A stretch of 25,866 bases of DNA from JBEIVB01 sp040374085 (GTDB lineage Bacteria > Bacteroidota > Bacteroidia > UBA4408). The stretch spans positions 1 through 25,866 of the forward strand of contig JBEIVB010000027.1 of the NCBI GenBank assembly GCA_040374085.1, read 5' to 3'. Positions 1-6,631 of this stretch are shown one piece after another. Under the pieces are notes generated by a model, which made no database searches, had not been told where the DNA came from, and was given only the letters and a program-made list of their open reading frames with translations. Every line of letters begins with the position of its first letter. Position 1 is the stretch's first letter. A program made the position numbers and the translations under genes.

Positions 1-216
1 CCCCAACTCCTCGGCCAACGGTTTACAGAGGCCGGGCGTAAGGGGCCTGCTGGGCTTGAATTTCTCAATCTCCACCGCAATGGCTTGGGCTTCCAAGCCC
101 CCAATGATGATGGGAATGCGCCGCTTACCTTTTGGGTCCTCCAAAACTAGGGCATACGCGCCGCTTTGGCTTTGGCTGTATTGAATCTGAAAAACCTCCA
201 GCTTAACTTTTTTCAT
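1..216 (-). CDS. Bifunctional nuclease family (BFN/DUF151) protein, N-terminal part
   Basis: The reading frame starts at an ATG on the minus strand and runs off the left edge, so only the first 72 residues are present. The protein opens MKKVKLEVFQIQYSQSQSG, followed by AYALVLED, RRIPIIIGGLEAQAIAVEIE and KPSRPLTP. These are the hallmarks of the BFN (DUF151) domain, in which an (I)PIxIGxxEAxAI block followed by a PxRPLTHDL-like block is conserved; here the usual HD after PLT reads PG. Family members from Bacteroidota are about 200 residues and usually carry a C-terminal UvrB/UvrC-like motif, which would lie outside this window. Some family members have reported DNase/RNase activity. It lies 90 nt downstream of etfA on the same strand, an order recurrent in this phylum, so it may be cotranscribed with etfBA. 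Confidence 0.85.
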   Translation of the reverse strand, partial: MKKVKLEVFQIQYSQSQSGAYALVLEDPKGKRRIPIIIGGLEAQAIAVEIEKFKPSRPLTPGLCKPLAEELG

Positions 217-306
217 GCAACTTGAAACCGGCATACCCGGTTGCCGAGATGGAAAGGTAAGTTTTTTTTTCTAAGGGGCCTGAGCCTTCAATCCACGCCA
301 GCTGCA

Positions 307-1281
307 TCAATGCGCCGCTTTGAACTTTTTTACCGCCTCAATCAGGCGTGGAACCACGTCAAAGGCATCTCCCACCACGCCATAATCGGCAGATTTAAAG
401 AAGGGGGCTTCCGGATCTTTGTTGATGACCACAATGGTCTTACTTCCGTTTACGCCGGCCAAGTGCTGAATAGCCCCGGAAATGCCTACCGCAATGTAAA
501 GGTTCGGGCGAATGGCAATGCCGGTTTGCCCTACGTGCTCGTGGTGAGGCCTCCAGCCAATATCGGAAACTGGGCGCGAGCATGCAGTGGCCGCACCCAG
601 AGATTTCGCAAGGTCTTCTATAATGCCCCAATGCTCGGGACCTTTCAACCCGCGGCCGGCAGAAACGACCAACTCTGCTTCCGGTAGAGAAAGTTCTGCA
701 CTTTCTTTTTTCAATGCTTTCACGCGCAAGCGGCTGGTATGACCACTTAAGTTCACGCCAAAAGGCTCTGCCGCCACTGAATTTCCGGTTAGGGTAACCG
801 CAAAAGAATTGGGCAGAAGGGTTATGATGTTTAAAGCACCACGGAGTTGATATTCTGCAGTGGCTTTTCCTGAAAAGACGCTCTTTACAACGCTGAGCGT
901 TCCGCCCGAAACCTGCACATCTGCCACCGCGGCCGAAACCAGGCCGGCTTTGAGGCGTGCCGCAAGCATGGGTGCAACGGCTTTTGAGGTAAAATCGTGC
1001 GAAAACACAACGGCTTTAGCTTGGCTGGAAGCAACCGCCTGCTCCAGTGCAGCGCAGAGGGCTTGGGCATCGCCTTGCACCAATGGCGCATCGCCTGCAG
1101 TCCAAAGGCGGGAAGCACCGGCTTTGCCTATGTCTTCCAGATTGGAGGCTTCACCAGAACACCAAAGTGCGGTAACGCCTCCACCCAAATGCGAAGCCAA
1201 ACGGGCTGCATAGTTTACCGCCTCCAAAGAGGCTTTTTTTACTTTTCCTTTCGATCCTTCGACAAAAACAAGAACAGACAT
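307..1281 (-). CDS. etfA: Electron transfer flavoprotein, alpha subunit
   Basis: Encodes 324 residues, the usual EtfA length. EtfA and EtfB form an FAD-containing heterodimer that takes electrons from acyl-CoA and other dehydrogenases and passes them to ETF:quinone oxidoreductase. The N-terminal alpha/beta domain (about residues 1-190, starting MSVLVFVEGSKGKVKK) resembles the subunit-beta fold. The C-terminal FAD domain (about 200-324) shows the family pattern: SAGRGLKG (207-214), a Q-T-G in VGQTGIAIRP (250-259), LYIAVGISGAIQHLAG (261-276) and an acidic INKDPEAPFF segment followed by ADYGVVGD (299-305). The start codon lies 15 nt after the etfB stop, so the two genes form one transcription unit with etfB first. 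Nothing appears broken. Confidence 0.96.
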   Translation of the reverse strand: MSVLVFVEGSKGKVKKASLEAVNYAARLASHLGGGVTALWCSGEASNLEDIGKAGASRLWTAGDAPLVQGDAQALCAALEQAVASSQAKAVVFSHDFTSKAVAPMLAARLKAGLVSAAVADVQVSGGTLSVVKSVFSGKATAEYQLRGALNIITLLPNSFAVTLTGNSVAAEPFGVNLSGHTSRLRVKALKKESAELSLPEAELVVSAGRGLKGPEHWGIIEDLAKSLGAATACSRPVSDIGWRPHHEHVGQTGIAIRPNLYIAVGISGAIQHLAGVNGSKTIVVINKDPEAPFFKSADYGVVGDAFDVVPRLIEAVKKFKAAH

Positions 1282-1296
1282 TTCGTTGCGTTTAAG

Positions 1297-2037
1297 TTAT
1301 ATAACTTTTGCTTCGTTGTGCAGGAGCTCAACCAGCTGATCCATGTGCTCTGGATCGATGAGCTTTACTGCGGTGCGGCCGGGAGCTACTGCATATTTCA
1401 CCACCGATGTGAGGGCTTCTGCCCCGCTTGGTGGAACCACTTGAAGGGGTTTGGTGCGGGCCGCCATGATGCCCCGCATGTTTGGGATGCGGGCTTCGGC
1501 CATGCCTTTGGCGCAAGAAATCACGAGTGGGAGCTCTCCTTCCAAAACTTCAGTCCCTCCTTCTACATCGTGTTCTATGGTGGCAACGTTGCCTGCAACA
1601 TCCAGCTTGGTGGCCATGGAAACATAAGGCCAACCCAGATATCCCGCAACAAAGCCACCCACCGATGCACCGTTGTAGTTGATGGTTTCTTTGCCTGCCA
1701 TCACCAAGTCAAAGGATTTGCCTTGCACAAACGCAGCCACTTCTGCAGCCACCTGCCCAGCATCCTGTGCGTCTAAGTCAATCCGCACGGCATCGTCCGC
1801 TCCAATGGCAAGAGCTTTGCGGATTTCGGGCTCAGCGCTGGCCGGACCCACATGCAGCACGGTAACAGTGCCTCCAAGGGTCTCCTTCAACTCGAGGGCA
1901 CGCACCAAGGCATACCACTCGTCGTAAGGGTTGATGATAAAGGTTACGTTGTCCTCGTTGAAACGAGTGTCGCCGTCCTTAAAGGCGATCTTGGTAGTGG
2001 TGTCAGGCGCTTTGCTGATGCAAACCAGAATGTTCAT
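1297..2037 (-). CDS. etfB: Electron transfer flavoprotein, beta subunit
   Basis: Encodes 246 residues. The N-terminus MNILVCISKAPDTTTKI fits EtfB, followed by FIINPYDEWYALVRALELKE, VTVLHVGP and the nucleotide-site segment RKALAIGADDAVRI. The family signature region is seen as FDLVMAGKETINYNGASVGGFVAGYLGWP, then LPLVISCAKGMAEARIPNMRGIMAARTKPL near residues 170-200. It is the AMP-binding partner of EtfA and lies in the cytoplasm. It is the first gene of the etfB-etfA unit. A TAnnTTTG promoter box lies 35 nt upstream. It is divergent from the yedK-like gene, whose start is 90 nt away. Confidence 0.96.
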   Translation of the reverse strand: MNILVCISKAPDTTTKIAFKDGDTRFNEDNVTFIINPYDEWYALVRALELKETLGGTVTVLHVGPASAEPEIRKALAIGADDAVRIDLDAQDAGQVAAEVAAFVQGKSFDLVMAGKETINYNGASVGGFVAGYLGWPYVSMATKLDVAGNVATIEHDVEGGTEVLEGELPLVISCAKGMAEARIPNMRGIMAARTKPLQVVPPSGAEALTSVVKYAVAPGRTAVKLIDPEHMDQLVELLHNEAKVI

Positions 2038-2072
2038 ACAACAGAGTTAAAAGGCTCCCTTTTCGGGGATGG

Positions 2073-2080
2073 CAAAGGTA
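2073..2080 (-). promoter_or_regulatory. Predicted -7 promoter box for etfB
   Basis: On the minus strand this reads TACCTTTG, a perfect match to the Bacteroidota -7 consensus TAnnTTTG. The etfB ATG follows after 35 nt, which would give a leader of about 30 nt. No TTG -33 element is visible at the expected 17-23 nt upstream, so the assignment rests on the -7 box and its position. Confidence 0.55.
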
Positions 2081-2114
2081 TTCGTTTTTCAGCCTTTTGC
2101 CGCTTTGCATTTGC

Positions 2115-2122
2115 TATTTTTG
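2115..2122 (+). promoter_or_regulatory. Predicted -7 promoter box for the yedK-like gene, very close to its start
   Basis: Reads TATTTTTG, matching TAnnTTTG. Only four bases (AGGC) separate it from the ATG at 2127. Because the -7 box normally ends about 5 nt before the transcription start, the mRNA would begin at or next to the ATG. The start codon is fixed independently because the catalytic cysteine must be residue 2. No clear -33 TTG is seen at normal spacing. Confidence 0.5.
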
Positions 2123-2126
2123 AGGC

Positions 2127-2804
2127 ATGTGCTACCATGTTGCCATTCAGAGCGGAGCCAAGGCTCTTTCTCAACGCTACAAAGCAACATCTAAGGTTCC
2201 GCAAACCTGGAAAGGCATTCCTCATATTTCTGGGTTTTCCAATCCACAGTTGCCCCTGGTTGTGCAGAACGAAGATCCCGTCCTAGAAATGGCTCAATGG
2301 GGCTTGGTTCCTCCGTGGCTTGAGCCTGGAAACGAGGGTGCCAAAGAGGCCACCTTGGGGCTTAATGCACGTCTTGAAACCGTGGACCAAAAGCCTTGGT
2401 TTAGGAGCAGCCTAGGGCAAAGAGGCGTTTTGCCGGTAGATGCCTTTTTTGAGTGGCAACACCACGGCAAGGTCCGGCAACCCTATCGGGTTCAGGCCCT
2501 GGAAGGTACGCTGAGTTTGGCTTGCATTGTGCAGACCCATCCCGGCCTCATCACCTTTTCAGTGCTTACGCGAGATGCCTCCCCGGGCATGGCCCGCATC
2601 CACAACCACGGCGCACGCATGCCCTGGATGCTGCCACCTGAAGTCCTAACGGACTGGCTTAACCCCAAACTTCCTTGGAAAGAAGCCGCTGCCCTGGATT
2701 TTCTGTCCGAGGCCCAATGGCAGGCCTTTCCCATTTCTGGCCAAGGCAACTCAGCAGAGGCTTGGACAAGGCCTATGAACACAAATACAGGCCTACTGTT
2801 CTGA
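2127..2804 (+). CDS. yedK: SOS response-associated peptidase, YedK/HMCES (SRAP) family
   Basis: Encodes 225 residues, the normal SRAP length. SRAP proteins bind abasic sites in single-stranded DNA and form a thiazolidine crosslink through an N-terminal cysteine exposed by removal of Met1. The sequence starts MCYHVAIQ with Cys2 in place. The other active-site positions are visible: Asn80 in LNARLET, Glu109 in VDAFFEWQ, and His159 in ARIHNHGARMPWML, a longer variant of the IHxRMP motif. WGLVPPW at 58-64 is also typical. The catalytic Cys2 confirms the ATG at 2127. The gene stands alone, divergent from etfB, with a -7 box almost abutting the ATG. The family is often linked to the SOS response; I see no recognisable LexA-type operator here. 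Confidence 0.95.
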   Translation: MCYHVAIQSGAKALSQRYKATSKVPQTWKGIPHISGFSNPQLPLVVQNEDPVLEMAQWGLVPPWLEPGNEGAKEATLGLNARLETVDQKPWFRSSLGQRGVLPVDAFFEWQHHGKVRQPYRVQALEGTLSLACIVQTHPGLITFSVLTRDASPGMARIHNHGARMPWMLPPEVLTDWLNPKLPWKEAAALDFLSEAQWQAFPISGQGNSAEAWTRPMNTNTGLLF

Positions 2805-3026
2805 CGCCTGCCCGCCAGATTCATCACCGCGCACAGGCCTTTTACGTCATGTACTCCCAATTTCAGGGTGTTCATCGAACATATACAGCTTCAGCTGCGG
2901 GTATAGTTTCCTTTGACCCATTAAATCAGTAATTGGTTTTATAGAAACTGCTATTGTGAACTTGATTTTCAACAACTTTTTAACAATGGATGGAGTAAAA
3001 CCCGACCAGCGTCCTCCGATTTCACC

Positions 3027-3560
3027 TTGAAAACCGCACTACTTTCGCCTAATTTGAATTCACTGGCACGCATAAGGTTGGGTCTATCCCTGGTGTTTCT
3101 GGGTTTGCTGAATCCGATTTCGGGTATGGCTAAAGCCCCACCCGGACTTCGCCTCTCCATCATTGTGGAGGACGATGCCGGAATTCTGAGCAACGTTTCC
3201 ATTGACCTCGACCGTCTTCCCGGTTTCCCAAGCGATACCCTGGTAGCCTCCGGAATTCTCAGTTTAGAGGTTCCTCTTCATCAACATCATTTCTTTGTTG
3301 TAACCTGTCCGGGATTCCAGCCGAAGGTCATCAGCATCAATACAACCGACCCTCAATCGGAACGTGTATACTACCTCACTTATAAAGTAAAGCTTGAACG
3401 CGAGAGTGAAAGCGAAGGAGGCGCTCCGGCGTTCGAGGGCGAAATTGCTTATGAGCAGCGTCAATACGGTTACACATTTCGGCGCATTAGCTGGGGCAAT
3501 GTCCAGCAGAGGGGCGAGCAATTGCAAGGGGCCCTCTCTAAACCCGGCGAAGGCCGATAA
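3027..3560 (+). CDS. Predicted secreted protein of unknown function, possible carboxypeptidase-regulatory-like fold
   Basis: The open frame encodes 177 residues if started at the TTG at 3027; TTG codons at 3054 and 3078 and an ATG at 3126 are alternatives. A signal-peptide-like stretch, RIRLGLSLVFLGLLNPISGMAKA, covers residues 15-37 of the longest version, so the ATG at 3126 would destroy it. After this come short beta-rich segments (LRLSIIVEDDAG, LSLEVPLHQHHFFVVTCPGF, QPKVISINTTD, RVYYLTYKVKLE) that resemble a small transthyretin-like CarboxypepD_reg unit, and a charged tail (ESESEGG...) ending in GEGR. There is no T9SS sorting domain and no lipobox. A weak promoter-like TACTTTCG lies at 3040-3047, which would favour the 3054 start. 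It converges on lptB with 8 nt between the stops. I do not recognise a specific family. Confidence 0.55.
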   Translation: MKTALLSPNLNSLARIRLGLSLVFLGLLNPISGMAKAPPGLRLSIIVEDDAGILSNVSIDLDRLPGFPSDTLVASGILSLEVPLHQHHFFVVTCPGFQPKVISINTTDPQSERVYYLTYKVKLERESESEGGAPAFEGEIAYEQRQYGYTFRRISWGNVQQRGEQLQGALSKPGEGR

Positions 3561-3568
3561 GCACAGGT

Positions 3569-4294
3569 TTATTTTCTCAGTTCAAAATTCTGTCCTAAGT
3601 ATACACGCCGTACCATTTCATCGGCGGCCAGCTCTTCCGGGCTTCCGTGTTTTAAGATTTTTCCCTCAAACAAGAGGTAGGCCCGGTCGGTGATGCCCAG
3701 GGTTTCGTGAACGTTGTGGTCGGTGATGAGGATGCCGATGTTGCGTGCTTTTAATCCTGCCACGATTCCTTGAATGTCTTCCACGGCAATTGGGTCTACG
3801 CCGGCAAAGGGTTCGTCGAGCAGGATAAAAGAGGGATTTACGGCTAAAGCCCGCGCAATTTCGGTTCTGCGCCTCTCCCCACCGCTCAGCAAATCGCCCC
3901 GGCTGCTGCGTATGTGTTGCAGGCTAAACTCGTCGAGCAGGGTTTCCAGGCGCTCGCGCTGCTCCGATTCAGACAGGGGCATCATCTCCAAAATGGCTTT
4001 GATGTTGTCTTCTACCGAGAGTTTGCGAAAAACGGAGGCTTCCTGAGCCAAGTAGGCAATACCCAATTGGGCCCTGCGGTACATGGGCTCGTCGGTGATG
4101 TCGCGCTCATCCAAATAAATACGACCCGAGTTGGGCTTTATTAAGCCTACGGTCATGTAAAAGGTGGTGGTTTTTCCGGCACCGTTGGGGCCCAGCAGCC
4201 CAACAATCTCGCCCTGATTTACAGATACGGAAACTCCGTTTACCACTGTGCGGCGTTTGTATTGTTTAACCAGTTGATCGGTGCGGAGAATCAT
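3569..4294 (-). CDS. lptB: LPS export ABC transporter ATP-binding protein LptB
   Basis: Encodes 241 residues, the LptB size. LptB is the cytoplasmic ATPase that with LptFG extracts lipopolysaccharide from the inner membrane. All nucleotide-binding motifs are present: Walker A GPNGAGKTT (35-43), Q-loop Gln84 in AYLAQEASVF, signature LSGGERRR (136-143), Walker B FILLDEPFAGVDP (156-168) and the switch His193 in ITDHNVHET. The phrases QEASVFRKLSVEDNI and LSGGERRRTEIARAL are specific to LptB rather than to general ABC ATPases. The CMD-family gene lies 63 nt upstream on the same strand and could be cotranscribed. No other lpt gene is in the window. Confidence 0.95.
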   Translation of the reverse strand: MILRTDQLVKQYKRRTVVNGVSVSVNQGEIVGLLGPNGAGKTTTFYMTVGLIKPNSGRIYLDERDITDEPMYRRAQLGIAYLAQEASVFRKLSVEDNIKAILEMMPLSESEQRERLETLLDEFSLQHIRSSRGDLLSGGERRRTEIARALAVNPSFILLDEPFAGVDPIAVEDIQGIVAGLKARNIGILITDHNVHETLGITDRAYLLFEGKILKHGSPEELAADEMVRRVYLGQNFELRK

Positions 4295-4357
4295 AATGGA
4301 ACGAGAAGTAGATGCAAAAAACGCGAAAAGATGTGCATGGCGCTATGAAAATGCCCA

Positions 4358-4714
4358 TTAGGGTTGATCGGGTTGTGCTTCCAGTGCCTCCCAAAACTCT
4401 ACAGCCCGCCTCAAATGCGGTATAACGATGGTTCCACCCACGATGGTGGAAACCGAAAAGACTTCAAAAACCTCCGCTTTTTTTACGCCCAACGCATGAC
4501 ACGCCTGGAGGTGGTAGCGCACACAATCGTCGCATCGCAGCACCATAGAGGCCACCAGGCCCAGCATTTCTTTTGTGCGCGCATCCAAAGCCCCGGGCGC
4601 GTAGGTTTGAGCATCGAGGTTAAACAGGCGCTTGAGCACCAGCTGATCTTCCCCCAGAATTTTCTCGTTCATTTTCGCCCTGTAGGCGTTGAAGTCGGTT
4701 ATCAAATTGCTCAT
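4358..4714 (-). CDS. Carboxymuconolactone decarboxylase (CMD/AhpD-like) family protein
   Basis: Encodes 118 residues, a single CMD domain. It contains the AhpD-type redox motif C61-D-D-C64 followed by His68 (LRCDDCVRYHLQACHALG), preceded by LDARTKEMLGLVASMVL and followed by TIVGGTIVIPHLRRAVEFWE, all characteristic of small CMD proteins with thiol peroxidase or alkylhydroperoxidase-like activity. The substrate cannot be read from the sequence. It has no signal peptide and is expected in the cytoplasm. It lies upstream of lptB on the same strand, and no functional link between the two is evident. The start has alternatives only upstream, without support. Confidence 0.9.
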   Translation of the reverse strand: MSNLITDFNAYRAKMNEKILGEDQLVLKRLFNLDAQTYAPGALDARTKEMLGLVASMVLRCDDCVRYHLQACHALGVKKAEVFEVFSVSTIVGGTIVIPHLRRAVEFWEALEAQPDQP

Positions 4715-4835
4715 AATGCGTAAGTCCGGGTTTTAATCAAACGTTGGATTAGGGCCCTAAGGTATGGGCAAAATAGGGGAGGAACCTAACTCTGAAGAGC
4801 GGTTAAACGTATCTTAGGCCAAACAAAACGCTTAC

Positions 4836-5795
4836 ATGAAAAAACTCTTTACCCTCTTGAGCCTATTGGGCACAACTTGGGCAATGGCCCAAACAAATCC
4901 GCAACCCTACGATTTATCTCAGGGTCCTTACACCATGTCGGCCTGGGACAGCGCCTCTGCAGCCGGCACCTACCCTGCCAACATGGTTTTCCATTGCGAT
5001 ACTGTCCTAGAAAGGCCCACTTTTCTTGCCGTTGCAGATTATACCTGCAGGTATAATCAACCTGCCCGCGCTCGAATGAAAGGCCGCAACAGCCTTGGTT
5101 TTAGCTTCTCGAATTCGGGCACTTCATTGAACGATACCTGTGGATCAACCGGCAACAACATTCCGGTGCCCAACCGCCGATTTATGGGTGCGGCCGTTTT
5201 GGCCATCAACACCACGGGTTTAACCAATGTGTTGGTTTCCTGGACCGGACGCATGTTGAGCAACACCATTTATGGAATCGGTCAGAATCGCTCTACCCGT
5301 TTGTATGCCGTTCAACTTCAGTATAGGGTGGGAACCACCGGCACTTGGAACGACATTCAGGGCTCGGTGTTCAACAGTTTTGTGGACACCGTGTTTAAGG
5401 CAAATGGAACCACTGAGGTGATTCCAATGGCCTCTTTGCCCGCCGATTGCGACAACCAGCCGGTTGTGCAATTGCGTTGGAATTACAAGATGACCAATAC
5501 ACCGGGCAGCGGTCAGCGCCCGGAGTTGGGGGTAGACGAAATTGTGGTGGGAACCAACATCACCACCGCTGTGCACAATGCGCTTTCCAGCCTTACGTTC
5601 TCGTGTTACCCCAACCCAAATACTACCGGCCTGCTGCGCTTTAATCAACCGGCCAGTATTCGTTTGTTTGATGCTCAGGGCCAACTGGTGCTGCAAACCC
5701 AAAATGCGCTTCAGGCAGATGTGCAGAACCTTAGCCGCGGTGTGTATCAACTCATCACACAAGATGGTCAAAAGACCCGCGTGGTGATACCATAA
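4836..5795 (+). CDS. Secreted protein with C-terminal type IX secretion (type A) sorting domain
   Basis: Encodes 319 residues. The signal peptide is MKKLFTLLSLLGTTWAMAQ, cut after Ala-Met-Ala. The central part (about 20-240) is an unrecognised beta-rich domain with many Thr/Asn/Gly residues and an ELGVDEIVVG segment, as seen in the last strand of jelly-roll-like extracellular domains. The C-terminal 75 residues are a T9SS type A sorting domain: CYPNPNTTGLLRF, then IRLFDAQGQLVLQ, the LSRGVYQLIT strand and a final basic strand TRVVIP. PorU, encoded at the right end of this window, is the sortase expected to remove that domain. The gene stands alone and is followed by a strong terminator. Ligand and function are unknown. 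Confidence 0.85.
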   Translation: MKKLFTLLSLLGTTWAMAQTNPQPYDLSQGPYTMSAWDSASAAGTYPANMVFHCDTVLERPTFLAVADYTCRYNQPARARMKGRNSLGFSFSNSGTSLNDTCGSTGNNIPVPNRRFMGAAVLAINTTGLTNVLVSWTGRMLSNTIYGIGQNRSTRLYAVQLQYRVGTTGTWNDIQGSVFNSFVDTVFKANGTTEVIPMASLPADCDNQPVVQLRWNYKMTNTPGSGQRPELGVDEIVVGTNITTAVHNALSSLTFSCYPNPNTTGLLRFNQPASIRLFDAQGQLVLQTQNALQADVQNLSRGVYQLITQDGQKTRVVIP

Positions 5796-5812
5796 GACCG
5801 CCCCGATTGTTT

Positions 5813-5850
5813 CAACAAAAAAAGCCACCTATGAGGTGGCTTTTTTGTTG
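5813..5850. terminator. Two-way intrinsic terminator after the T9SS cargo gene
   Basis: An 18-nt arm and a 17-nt arm with core AGCCACCT / AGGTGGCT flank a 3-nt ATG loop. The stem is bordered by seven A on the left and six T on the right, so it can terminate transcription from either side. It lies 18 nt after the cargo stop codon. The same GCCACC core recurs in the terminator at 21.6 kb. Confidence 0.9.
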
Positions 5851-5872
5851 GGAACCACTTTGCTGTCCCCTC

Positions 5873-5906
5873 GCTCCCGCAAGTGTTCCGAAGGACCACT
5901 TGTGGG
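5873..5906 (+). repeat. REP-like hairpin, left copy 1
   Basis: The tetranucleotide GCTC overlaps the 5' foot of an imperfect palindrome at 5876-5906. The arms CCCGCAAGTGTTCC and GGACCACTTGTGGG pair over 14 positions with one G-T pair and one T-C mismatch, around a GAA loop. This shape, a short foot sequence plus an imperfect hairpin next to a Y1-HUH transposase gene, matches repetitive extragenic palindromes mobilised or bound by RAYT proteins. Confidence 0.75.
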
Positions 5907-5950
5907 CATCAGCCTTGCAGGCAGCAGGCATCAGCTCCGCTCAACCCGTC

Positions 5951-5984
5951 GCTCCCGCAAGTGTTCCGAAGGACCACTTGTGGG
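5951..5984 (+). repeat. REP-like hairpin, left copy 2
   Basis: Identical in sequence and orientation to the hairpin 78 bp upstream, with its palindrome at 5954-5984. It is the copy nearest the 3' end of the RAYT gene. Confidence 0.75.
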
Positions 5985-6044
5985 CATCAGCCTTGCAGGC
6001 ATTTAGGCATCAGCCTTGCAGGCATCAGCACCGCTCAACCATAC

Positions 6045-6593
6045 TTAAAGTTCTTCTAATTCTACCAACCCGGATTTTCCTGCAAACCCTCTTGCACTGC
6101 TGAAGATATAATCTTCTGGTTTTTCGACAATGCCTTCAACAACCGGATTGTTATGAATATAATCTACTTTTTGCTGAATAACTTCTGGTGACCAAAGCTC
6201 TATAGGGTGATTGTTTTGTTGCCAAAATTGGTAAATGGTGTTATTCGAATTGGATGCACCGCTGCTTTTAAAAATTGCTAACATCCAATCTTTTCTGCTC
6301 TCTTTTGGGTTGTTAATTATAGCCTGAAGGAGTTTCTTGGAAGTGAATTTTTTTAAGTCTCGCAGTATATCGGATAAATCAAATGATTCTCCTTTTTGTA
6401 TAATTAAATGCACATGATTGGTCATCAGGCACCATGCATAAATTTTCAGGCCTTTGTTTTGCCGACAAAAGTTTAAGCTTTCAACAAATATTTCTTTGTA
6501 TTGCAATCGTGTAAAAACATCAATCCAACCAACAGTTGCGAAGGTTACAAAGTATAAGCCATCTTTGTTGTGAAACTTATAGTTTCTACTCAT
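6045..6593 (-). CDS. REP-associated tyrosine transposase (RAYT, Y1-HUH family)
   Basis: Encodes 182 residues from the ATG at 6593. A TTG 15 codons upstream would start inside the right-hand hairpin and is rejected. The protein begins MSRNYKFHNKDGLYFVTFATV, a common start for this family. The HUH metal-binding motif is His60-Val-His62 in CLMTNHVHLII, and the likely catalytic Tyr145 is in KVDYIHNNPVVEGIVEKPEDY. RAYTs cut single-stranded DNA at hairpins and are domesticated relatives of IS200/IS605 transposases; they are usually single-copy and not clearly self-mobile. The gene is visibly AT-richer than its neighbours, suggesting acquisition by transfer. Two related hairpins lie beyond its 3' end and one inverted copy lies just upstream of its start. 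It looks intact. Confidence 0.92.
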   Translation of the reverse strand: MSRNYKFHNKDGLYFVTFATVGWIDVFTRLQYKEIFVESLNFCRQNKGLKIYAWCLMTNHVHLIIQKGESFDLSDILRDLKKFTSKKLLQAIINNPKESRKDWMLAIFKSSGASNSNNTIYQFWQQNNHPIELWSPEVIQQKVDYIHNNPVVEGIVEKPEDYIFSSARGFAGKSGLVELEEL

Positions 6594-6631
6594 CGGTGAT
6601 GGTAAAGTTGGGAGACTATGGTGATTTGAAA

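Larger units (their letters stand above)
5871..6024. repeat. Tandem duplication, 78-bp period, with a nested short repeat
   Basis: A 53-bp sequence beginning TCGCTCCCGCAAGTG is repeated identically at 5871-5923 and 5949-6001, a 78-bp period. Each copy holds one hairpin followed by GGCATCAGCCTTGCAGGCA. That 19-bp tail occurs a third time at 6006-6024, and a related end, GCATCAGCTCCGCTCAACC / GCATCAGCACCGCTCAACC, closes each unit. The block lies between the cargo terminator and the 3' end of the RAYT transposase gene. Confidence 0.9.

Noticed and set aside
997..1776. A long plus-strand open frame across etfA and etfB
   Set aside because: It is antisense to two well-supported genes, crosses their boundary, and reads as low-complexity Cys/His/Gly-rich text with no domain.
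2492..2875. A minus-strand frame under the yedK-like gene
   Set aside because: It is antisense to an intact SRAP gene with all active-site residues and shows no recognisable domain.
5220..5828. A 202-codon minus-strand frame under the T9SS cargo gene
   Set aside because: It runs through the terminator hairpin and is antisense to a gene with a signal peptide and sorting domain.
5871..6024. A short CRISPR array
   Set aside because: Only two full copies exist, the spacing unit contains the same tail again rather than unique spacers, and no cas gene is present. The RAYT gene explains the hairpins better.
6045..6593. A complete IS200/IS605 insertion sequence
   Set aside because: The protein has the RAYT start and YIHNNPV context, there is no tnpB partner, and the flanking hairpins are multiple and of REP type rather than single left and right ends.
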